Source of the DNA: Amborella trichopoda
Taxonomy: Eukaryota > Streptophyta > Magnoliopsida > Amborellales > Amborellaceae
DNA: 64,000 nt
Direction: 5' to 3'
NCBI RefSeq assembly: GCF_000471905.2
Contig: NW_006497083.1
Location: forward strand, 2,516,468-2,580,467
Each line of letters begins with the position of its first letter. Position 1 is the stretch's first letter. Of the stretch, positions 11,737-21,006 are shown one piece after another. The translations under genes were made by a program, and so were the position numbers. A model generated the notes under the pieces. It was not told the origin of the DNA, did not search any database, and was given only the letters and a program-made list of their open reading frames with translations.

Positions 11737-11959
11737 GTATACAATGAGCTAATTTATCTTTAGTACAATGTGATCAAAATTAATCTTGACCATTGGATTT
11801 GAAATTAGATGGCTACATTTATTCTATTGATCAAGCTGAAACTTCAAAATAAATTTTTTGAAACTTTGTGACACACCCAAGCTATCAGATTTCACATCGG
11901 ATGATTGTACATAATTGTGACCACCTTGTATAAAAGGTAAATGGTTTCATTGTATACAA
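11737..11959. repeat. MITE-like element, copy c
   Basis: It begins gtatacaatgagc and ends aaatggtttcattgtatac, again an inverted pair. It contains the family's central gatttcacatcggatg/aaattagatgg words. The flanking 11023-11736 holds nothing recognisable. Confidence 0.5.
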
Positions 11960-12125
11960 TCCCTTTAAGTGATTCCCTCTTAGTCCTCATTTATTTTCTT
12001 TTAAAAATTTCTCTCTCCAAATAACGTGCATCTTTTATGCCCTCTCTCTCTCTTGCCTGCCCTGAAGAAAAACACCACCCAATATAATAGCAAAGATGGA
12101 AGTACAAAGTTTTTATTTATCTGAA

Positions 12126-12537
12126 GAGTTTTGTTAGGCCACACCATTTGCGGTGTAGACTCTTAAAATGCACAACATTTTTATACATTTAGATACTCTT
12201 ATCCTATAGTATAGTAATTTTTTGTTTAGATATATTTTAAGTAATCAGTCAAGAGTAAACTGAAAATTCCTAATAGAAACAAAAACATTTATTAACAATA
12301 GTGGACAATGACCACCGATATAGTGTGTGACATAACCCACAAGATGTATTAATTATTTTTAATTGCTACGAAAATACCACTATTTTCTTATAAAAATATC
12401 CATTCTACCTTTCTAAATGACAAAAAATGCCTATACTTGAAAAATTTTATATTATAATTTAAAGGTATTTTAATATCCAAAAAATATTGAGCACTTTAAA
12501 AGCCTATACTACCAAATGATGTAGCCTAACAAAACCC
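12126..12537. mobile_element. MITE with about 65-bp terminal inverted repeats
   Basis: The left end gagttttgttaggccacac and the reverse complement of the right end (gggttttgttaggctacat) pair over roughly 65 bp with mismatches. Flanks ttatctgaa (12117-12125) and ttatctaac (12538-12546) agree at seven of nine bases, compatible with an 8-9 bp target duplication of hAT or Mutator type. It has no coding capacity. Confidence 0.7.
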
Positions 12538-12898
12538 TTATCTAACTATTATTCATTGCAATTCACTTGTAGGTATGCTTCTCTCTCTCTCATGTATTTT
12601 ATCTGAATCCATTTTTCTACCTTGCATTTTGAAGATTTTTCCCTCAAGTTTGATTTGAAACACTTTTTATTCTAATTTGAAAATCTCTCTATCTTCTCTT
12701 ATTTGAATCTTTCTGCCCTGCATATTATTGATATTGCAATTAATATTGTAATGATAATTAAAAATAATATGATTAAACTTTATTTATTATATTATTCTAA
12801 AAATATCATTTATATAATAATTCAATCGTTTAACAATATCTTATTAGTTATGATTATAATTAATATAATCTAAACATTAGTCAGAAAAATAAATAGTA

Positions 12899-15800
12899 GG
12901 AAAAATTATAAATACCGCCAATTTCAACTTTTTATACATTTTACTCTCAAAATTTTTTGTATTATATCCTAAACTTCAATACTATATTTTATTTTTTTGT
13001 TGTATCTCCTCCAATTTTGAGATGCTATTGTTTTTTTTTTTTCTTTTCTTTTCTCTCTTCCTCTTTTCAACATATATTTTTATATTCTCTCGATCTCTCC
13101 CTATACTTGCCCAAAATAAACTTCCTCTCTCATTTGTATTCTCTATCTCTCTCTACTTACTAAAAAAACTCTCATCCATATTCTCTCTTACTTTCCCCCG
13201 AAAACTTCTCTCATCCCGAACTCTCTATTCATGGATTCCATTGCCCTGGAAATAGATGGAAATGGAGGCTTCAGATATTGGTTTTAGGAAAAGGTTCAGA
13301 ACTTTGTGAACCTAGGTTTTGGTTCTCGAAGGAGATCTGGTTCTTGAAAACCCCTTTTGGTTTGATTAGTTGTTTTTGGGATCTGTGTTTTTGGTTTCAG
13401 GGGTATTTGGTAGCTTTCGACAGTTTTAAAGTCTAAAACTGCAGTTTTGGCGAGGGTGAAAGACATGGTTTTGGAGATCAAGTTCATGAAACTAGGCTCA
13501 AAGCCTGATTTCTTCGAGATGGCAATAACACAAGGTGCGCTTCATTTTTTTTGTTGGCTTTGTTATATGAATTTTCATATGCTCTGTGATTTTTTCTAAG
13601 ATAAGATCACTTTTATTTTTTAAAAAAAAAATTATAATGGGATTTGTAGTTTTTGAGCTTATTTGAATGCCTATTTGCAGGTTGAAATTGCACTGCTTTG
13701 TATGATTGTTGGAGTCAAACTTGTTTTTGTGAATCCTCCTAATTGTCATCAAAGTGTTGATTTAATGGCTTGAGTACTTTCAGCTGCCCCCATTTCTCTG
13801 ATTCCTTTTGATTTTTAACCTTCAATTTCGAAATATAATACGTCTTTTCTTGTGCTTGTCATTCACGAACTGCAAATTAGAAAAGTAGATTCATATCATA
13901 AATACGCAAATTTGATACACAAAAAAAGAATATCATTGTAATAAAGTCGATTCATATCGTAAATACACAAATTTGAAAACCATTTTAGCAGTTTTATTGC
14001 CCAACATAATTTCTGTACCAATATAAGATAGAGAAGACACAAAAATCCTTTTCTTCACTTTGATTCAATTCTCAGAAGGCTCATACCTCTTGTGTTAATT
14101 TTGCAGTTGTTTTTTTTTTTTTTTTTTGTCATTTTCATTTATGTGTTGTCCTTACTCATTCCTCGTTGTTGTGTGATGTGCATATTAGGACAAGGTTATT
14201 AGATCTGGTTGGTGAAGAGGCAAATGCAGGCAATGCTCTAGAAAACATATGGAGGTTTATGCTCTCATTGAAACTTATGCATGTTAGGATAACTAACCTT
14301 TCTATACGTATTAATTACTAACTATAATTCTCTTTCTCATACTGGTACATATTGCATTTATTTGTCTTTTGCCTTACGGAGTATTGCGCAATGTATAGAT
14401 GTTGACTTGTCTTGCCCGATTTGTCATTAGAGATTTGATCCTTTTTTCTTTTTTTGAAGCTAATTTTTTTTCCCTTTTTGGGGTGGATAATAATATATAA
14501 TTGATTTATTAAAAAATATATTATCGTTTTTCTTGTACTAGGAAATGAGACCCTCAATATAAAGTGGCTGACTGAGAGATGTTGTGGGGCTCACCCTAAT
14601 TTTTTTTCTTCCCTTTAAATAGTAATAGAACATCATCGAATTGTAGCATATGCAGCCTACCGATGCAAAGACCCAAAAACATTCATCAATGCCTTGCCCT
14701 AGGCCCTCACTGGGACCCTGAGTTTCTTTGTTACCTGCTATCATGTTTATCTATATTATGAACTTGTGAATTATCAACAAGTCAATTCAAAGAATTCGAA
14801 GTGGGGGTCGAAATCAAACAATATAAAATTGGAGCTTGAGTTTGACTTGAACTTTAACCACAAAGCTTTAACACAAGCGAAGCCTAGGCACTACCAAGCT
14901 TGGCTTCTTACACGTTCAAGGCCTGTGGCGTAATGTTATATATGTAAGGTGTGGAGTCGAAGTTAATACAAATTTTTTACAGGAGGGAAAAAATGGGTGA
15001 TGATCAGTTGATTTATTGCATTCATGGTGGAGAATTCCGACGAACGGGTGAGATCACACTGGTGGTGATGCATCTGCTTATTTTGTTAATAGTAAAACTA
15101 GGTTAGATGACATGCAAAAGTATTGTGCATAGCATTTCTCAATTGATGTGCACAAGATAACATTTAAGTATTTTGTCTCGAGGAATAAGAGAATTCTTGG
15201 GAACTTATTTATTGATGCTGATATTGAGAGGATGTTGAGTGCACATGAAGGTGACAATGATGTACTCATTTATGTATATGATGGAAGTAAATGTAGGGAT
15301 GGAAATATTTCACATAATCCTACACCGAGGTACAAATAGGTTTTTGTTTCATTCAATTTGTTTAGTTTTATATATTTGCTTTAGTTACATTCAATTTCTC
15401 ATATGTGCATTTATAAATATATTAGGATAATTCAAGGGGACATACACCTCTAATCGTCTAATGTTCTAGACTATGGTTCTGAACAAAGTAATGCACCAAG
15501 GTTGTTGAGTTCATAGGAGGATGCACTAACTGAGATAGGGCAGGAGTTTCAATACTCGACGCCTTCCGTGAATCCCTTAGCAAATATGCTAATTGCACAT
15601 CACTCTGCATACCGTCTCTCTAAAAACGAGGGGTAACGTATAAGAGTAAAATACACGGGTGCGCTGTGAATGAGAGATATATACAAAGCAAAGTTGGCAA
15701 GACAAATATGTTTTGAATCAAGTCATGGACAAAAGAACACTCATGTAATATTGGGATAAGCAATAATGTACAGAAGAGAGTGTTAGGGAACTTTAATGCT

Positions 15801-16616
15801 TCCTTAATAAAAGATAAATTAAGTGACACTAAGCATTACATGGCTAAAGGAATCGTGAATGATTTGCCGCGAGACTACGGGTTAGATGTATCGTATTATA
15901 GGGCTTGGATAGGGAAGGAAGTAGCCATCAAACAAGTACATAGTTCAGAAGAACATGCATACAACCACTTACCTGCATATGTAGAGTGTGTGTTGGAGAC
16001 GAATCCTGAAAGTTATGCATTCGGAGAGGTATTTGAAGATGGTGAATTTCATCGTCTATTCTTAAGCTTTTATGCTTCAATATATGGCTTCAAAAATATA
16101 TATCATCTGCTTCTTTTTATTGATGGGATATACTTGAATGCGTGATACTGAGGTACTCTACTTGCTGCCACCTCAGTTGATGGGCAAGGCCAAATATTTC
16201 TCGTTGCCTGTGCTATTGTTGATGCCGAAAATAATGATAATTGGTTGTGGTTTCTAAAATGTATAAAGCTTGCTATTGACACAAAGCGATCGATCACTTT
16301 TGTGTCAGATAGGTACCATGGTATGGTTGAAAATATCTGTCGATTTTTTTAGAATGTCGATAATGCATTCTGTGAGCGTCGTTTGGGTGAGAATTTTAAG
16401 AGGGAAGTAAAAACATACCTAATGAGGTAAAGAAGTCAATTGTATGGGTCTTTGAACGAGCATGTCGAGCATATTAGCAAGTAGAGTATAAAGACTTCAT
16501 GCATATATTAGATCATATTCTGAAGATGCATATGCATATTTCATAAGAGCCTCACCAGAACGTTGAGCTACATCACTGTTTAAGGGTAAGCGGTATGTCA
16601 AAGTGACGATAAATAT
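12899..16616 (+). repeat. left arm of MULE inverted duplication
   Basis: It starts at a terminus-like sequence, ggaaaaattataaatacc. It continues with a pyrimidine-rich leader (13000-13240), the NPH3-like 5' end (13465-13534), about 1.4 kb of non-coding sequence and the transposase remnant. It retains about 55-75 bp near 16520-16580 that the right arm lacks, so the two arms have diverged by indels as well as substitutions. Confidence 0.88.
13465..13534 (+). pseudogene. captured NPH3/NPY-like 5' exon fragment, left arm
   Basis: The reading MVLEIKFMKLGSKPDFFEMA ends at an AAG|GTGCGC donor-like site. KFMKLGSKPD is the hallmark N-terminus of NPH3/RPT2/NPY family proteins, plasma-membrane adaptors for light and auxin signalling. 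The BTB domain that should follow is absent. Upstream DNA looks like a pyrimidine-rich 5' leader. A four-base deletion relative to the right arm shifts the frame after the aspartate. I infer transposon capture (Pack-MULE type) of a host 5' end. A chance match is possible but unlikely given both arms. Confidence 0.55.
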
Positions 16617-16640
16617 TGCAGAGTCGTATAATAGTTGTGA
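14993..16640 (+). pseudogene. MULE transposase remnant, left arm
   Basis: The start MGDDQLIYCIHGGEFRRTGE is typical of plant MuDR-type transposases. Downstream pieces in changing frames include HKITFKYFVSRNKR, SLIKDKLSDTKHY, and LPAYVECVLETNPESYAFGE running to LLFIDGIYLNA. The last contains the first catalytic aspartate (FIDG). FVSDRYHGMVENI near 16300-16340 holds the second. Coding similarity stops just after GKRYVKVTINIAESYNS at the hairpin loop, close to where the third acidic residue lies. The whole C-terminal third is missing and several stops interrupt the rest. Confidence 0.88.
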
Positions 16641-16661
16641 AATTTGTCGAGCTACTTTTTG
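16617..16661. other. 45-bp loop between the MULE arms
   Basis: This is single-copy sequence between the paired aaatat (left) and atattt (right). In the left-arm frame it continues the transposase through A-E-S-Y-N-S and then reads unrelated codons, so the inverted join lies within the transposase gene. Confidence 0.75.
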
Positions 16662-18240
16662 ATATTTGTTGTCACTTTGCCATTCCGCTTACCCCTAAAC
16701 AGTCATATTCAAAATATAATCTAATATCCGTCATGAAGTCTCTATATTCTACTTGTTTCTATGCTCGACATGCTCGTTTAAAGACCCTTGCAATTGCCTT
16801 TTTTACCTCATTAGGTATGTTTTTTGCTTTTTTATTAAAATTCTCACCCAAATAACATTCACAGAAGGCATGATCGGCAATCTCAAAAACTTGACAGATA
16901 TTTTCAACCGTATCATGATACCTCTCTGACACAAAGTAATGGATCGCTCTGTCTCAATAGCAAGCTTTAGACATTCTAGAAACCACAACCAATTATCACC
17001 AATTTTGACATCGACAACAGCATAGGCAATAGGAAACATTTGTCCTTACCCATCGACTGAGGTGGCAGCAAGTAGAGTACCTCAGTATCATGCCTTCAAG
17101 TACATCTCATAGTGGACAACATCCATTTTTGAAACCATGTATTGAGGCATAAAATCTTAAGAATAGACAATAAAATCCACTATCTTCAAATACCACCCCC
17201 GATGTATAACTTTCAGGATTTGTCTCCAACAGACACTCTACATATGCAGGTAACTGGTTGAACGCTTGTTCTTCTGAACCATGTATTTCTTTGATGGCTA
17301 CTTCCTTCCCTCTCCAAGCCCTATAATATGATACATCTAACCCGTAATATCACGTCAAATCATTTACAATTTCTTTAGCGTTGTAATGCTTAGTGTCACT
17401 TAATTTATCTTTTATTAGGGAAGCAATAAAGTTCCTTAATGCTCTCTTCTGCACATTATTGCTTGTCCCAATATTACATGAGTGCTCTTTTGTCCATGAC
17501 TTGATTCGAAATATATTTGTCCTGCCAACCTTGCATATATATATCTCCCATTCGCAACGATCACCTGTGCATTTTGTTCTTTCACGATACCCCTCAATTT
17601 TAATGAGACTGTATGCAAAGTTGTGTGTTATAGCATATTTGCTAAGGGATTCATGGAAGGCATGGAGTAATTGAAACTCTTGCCGCATCCCAGTTAGTGC
17701 ATCCTCCCATAAACTCAACAACCTTGGTGCATTACTTTGTTTAACACCATAGTCTAGAATATTAGAGGATTGCAGGTGTTTGTCTCCTTAAATTATGCTA
17801 ATACATTTATAAATGCACATATGAGAAATTGAATGTAACTAAAGCAACTATATGTAACTAAACAAATTGAATGAAACAAAAACCTATTTGTACCTCGGGG
17901 TAGGATTATGTGAAGTAATTTCATCCCTAAGTTCACTTCCATCACATACATAAACAAGTATATCATTGTCACCCTCATGTGCATTCAACATCTTCTCAAT
18001 ATCAACATCAATAAATAAGTTCACAATAATTCTTTTATTCGTCGAGACAAAATACCTAAATGTTATCTTGTGCACATTAATTGAGAAACGCTCTGCACAA
18101 TACTTTTGCATGTCATCTAACTTAGTTCTACTATTAACAAAATAAGTAGAAGCACCACCACCAATGTGATCTAAAGTGCTCTCGCCCGTTCATCGGAATT
18201 CTCCGCCATAAATGCAATAAATCAACCGATCATCACCCAT
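16662..18240 (-). pseudogene. MULE transposase remnant, right arm
   Basis: On the minus strand from the ATG at 18240, segments read MQKYCAERFSINVHKITFRY and NLFIDVDIEKMLNAHEGDND (18111-17884). The DNA-binding region (17721-17350) includes CTGDRCEWEIYICKVGRT and IKSWTKEHSC, the zinc-binding C-C...H-C arrangement of MuDR DNA-binding domains. FPIAYAVVDVKIGDNWLWFL (17039-16803) is part of the catalytic core. The first catalytic aspartate region is degenerate here and a frameshift removes the second, so neither arm encodes a working enzyme. Confidence 0.88.
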
Positions 18241-19709
18241 TTTTTCCCTCTTGCAAAAAAATTCATATTAACTTTGACTCCACACCTTAAATATATAATA
18301 TTACACCATGGGCCTTGAACATGCAAGAAGGCAAGCGTGGTAGTACCTAAGCCTAGGTTTGGCTTGTGTTAAAGCTTTGTGGTTGAACTTAAAGTCAAAC
18401 TCAAGCTCCAATTCTATATTGTTTGATTTCGACCCCTACTTCGAATTCTTTGAATTGACTAGTTGGTAATTCATAAGTTCATAATATAGATCAACATGAT
18501 AGCAGGTAACAAAGAAACTCATAGTCCCAATGAGGACCTACGATCAGGCATTGGAGAAGCATGATATCGTTCTTGAGGTCGTGGTGAATGTTTTTGGGTC
18601 TTTGCATCGGTAGGTTGCATATGCTATAATTTGATGATGTTCTATTATTATTTAAAGGGAAGAAAAAAAATAGGGTCAGCCCCAAACGATCTCTCAATCA
18701 CTCTATATTGTGGGTCCCAATCTCACGTGTCTCATTTCCCAATACATAAAACAAGAAAAACGATACTATATTTTTTAATAAATGAATTACATATTACTAT
18801 CCACCCAAAAAGGGAAATGAAATTTAACTTCAAAAAAAGAAGGAAAGACGAAAATCCAGATGACAAAGCCAGTTAGGCAAGCCAACAGCTATATATTGCA
18901 AAAATACTCCAACAAGACAAAAGACAAATGACTGCAATAAGTACTGGTATGAGAAAGAGAATTATATCAAGTAATTAATACATACAGAAAGGTAAGTCAT
19001 CTTAGCATATATAAGAGCGCAGACCTCTATCTGTCTTATAGAACAATGGCTGCATAAGCTTATTCACCAACCGAATCTAATAACCTGCTCCTGTTATGCA
19101 TATGAAACATCAGCGAGGACAACACATAAATGAAAATGATAAAAAAAAAGAAAAAAACAATGCACAATTAACACCAGAGGTATGAGCCTTTTGAGAATTG
19201 AATCAAAGTGAAGAAATGGATTTTTGTGTCTTCTCTATCTTATATTGGTACAAAATTTATGTTTAAAAAAGCTTTATATTGAGAGGACAGTAAAACTACT
19301 AAAATGGTTTTCAAATTTGCGTATTTACGATGTGAATCTACTTTCACAATGATCTATTTTCTTTGTGTTTCAAATTTGCGTATTTACGGCATGAATCTAC
19401 TTTTAAAATTTGCAGTTCTTGAATGACAAGCGCAACAAAAGATGCATTACATTTTGAAAGTTTAAGTAAAAAAATCATAGAGCATATGAAAATTCATAGA
19501 AAAAGCCAAAAAAACAAAAAATCCAACAATGATACAAAACGGTGCAATTTCAACATACAAGAAAATAATAGGCATTCGAATAAACTCAAAAACTACAAAT
19601 CCCAGTATAAAATAAAGAAAAAAAAAAGTGAAGAATCTTAGAAAAAATCACAAAGCATATGAATATTCATAGAACAAAGCCACTAAAAAAAAAAAGACAA
19701 AAAGCACAC

Positions 19710-19783
19710 CATGTGTTATTGTCATCTCCTCGAAAACAATCAAGCCTTGAGCCCGGTTTCAAGAACTTCATCTCCCGAACCAT
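19710..19783 (-). pseudogene. captured NPH3/NPY-like 5' exon fragment, right arm
   Basis: The minus-strand reading is MVREMKFLKPGSRLDCFRGD followed by DNNT and a GTGTGC donor-like site. It preserves the frame better than the left copy and resembles the NPY-type start (M-K-F-M-K-L-G-S-K-P-D-x-F). It is flanked by the same leader-like sequence as the left arm, in mirror orientation. Confidence 0.55.
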
Positions 19784-20306
19784 GTCTTTAACCCTCGTCA
19801 AAACCGCAGTTTCAATCTTCAAAACCGCCAAAAGCTACCAAAGATCACTTTGAAACCAAAAACACAGCTCCAACAGACAGCTTATCAAACAAAAAGGGGT
19901 TTTCAAGAACCAACGCTCCTTCGAGAACCAAAACCTAGGTTTACAAAGCCCTGAACCTTTTCCTAAAACCAATGTCTGAAGCCTCCATTTACGTCTATTC
20001 CCAGGGTATCGGGATCCATGAATAGAGTCTAGGACATGAGAGAGAGAAGTTTTTGGGAAAGAGAGTACGTATGTGAGTTTATTTTGGGTAAGTTGAGAGA
20101 GAGATTGAGAGAATATAAAAAAAATATGTTGAAAAGGGACAAAGAGAAAAAAAAAAGAACACATTTTGGTTTAAAACATGGTTTGCATATTTGATTGGGG
20201 GAAGTAGATATAAAAAAAAATAGTATTGAGGTTTATAGTATAATACAAAAAGTATTGGGGGTAGGATGTGTAGAAAGTTGAAATTGAAAAGCATTTATAT
20301 TTTTCC

Positions 20307-20836
20307 TTTTATTTTTTAAATCTATTTATAAAGTGAATCAAGATGATACAAAAAGTTCCTGAAAAGAAAAGTCCCACAATTATGCATTTGGGATTCGGAC
20401 AAATGAGTATAATATGGTTCCATGGGTCCAATCCCAAAATGTTATCTTGTTCCTTTTTGTGCGAGGTCACACTGAAATAGAGCAAGAGTACACTAAAATA
20501 AAACAAGAGTTTTCAATCATGACACCTGAGGAAAATGAATTCATCTTCGATCTAGAAGTAAGACCACACTCGCAAAAGTCCATACTAAAATGAATTTCTC
20601 CTGCACACATAAAAATTCTCCTCTCAACAGAAGCCGCCATGAATATCATGTCATGGATTTTTTACATATTCGCCTTAATGCCACTCTCATATGGGAGAAC
20701 GCCCTCGTTCTCACTCACCACTTGCATTCACACATACTAGAAAAACAGGGGTGCAAATTTCATCTTCTGCAGCAATCAATCTCTCTCTCTCTCCAAATGT
20801 ATCTGAGATGAGCATGAGTGACAGATCATGGAAACG
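20307..20836. other. spacer; likely 3' flank/UTR of the RPA-like gene
   Basis: About 530 bp lie between the hairpin edge and the stop codon of the minus-strand gene. On the minus strand an AATAAA occurs at 20308-20313, at the edge of the MULE, and could act as a polyadenylation signal. No other gene is visible. Confidence 0.4.
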
Positions 20837-21006
20837 CTATCGGTGTTTAACTCTATACATCTTTTTCAGGGTTTGTATAACAGGTTGGAAACCTGAGTGC
20901 AGGGGAACAACAGAGGTGGCACGTAGGTGCTCCGCATTACCACTCCTTGGCATGGAAAGCTTCATCCCAAACATTTCTCCTTCTAGAATCTGTCCGGCAG
21001 TCACTA
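20837..21006 (-). CDS. exon 3 of RPA-like gene
   Basis: The acceptor ggtgcag|TAGTGACT completes the split valine codon from exon 2 in phase. It then reads VTAGQILEGEMFGMKLSMPR, SGNAEHLRATSVVPLHSGFQ and PVIQTLKKMYRVKHR before TAG. A more upstream acceptor (tttag at 21032) would put the exon out of frame, which decides the choice. Confidence 0.75.

Larger units (their letters stand above)
12899..20306. mobile_element. giant inverted duplication of a truncated MULE (hairpin-forming)
   Basis: The left arm 12899-16616 and right arm 16662-20306 are inverted copies of one another, with a 45-bp loop. Matching landmarks pair symmetrically: both outer ends read ggaaaaat(t)ataaat inward; the NPH3-like ATGs at 13465 and 19783; the transposase ATGs at 14993 and 18240; the junction at 16616/16662. 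Each arm runs from a MULE-like terminus through captured sequence and into transposase, so the coding parts face each other tail to tail. I found no convincing 9-bp target duplication at the outer ends. A transcript crossing it could fold into a stem of up to about 3.7 kb. The structure resembles maize Mu killer. Confidence 0.88.
16662..20306 (-). repeat. right arm of MULE inverted duplication
   Basis: This is the reverse-complement partner of 12899-16616. By eye most bases pair throughout, with indels in homopolymer runs. It lacks the block between catattc and ctgttta that the left arm keeps near 16520-16580. Its outer end, read inward on the minus strand, is ggaaaaatataaatgc. Confidence 0.88.

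Noticed and set aside
13296..13487. Minus-strand open frame across the captured leader
   Set aside because: The protein signal (KFMKLGSKPD) is on the plus strand; the minus frame has no motif.
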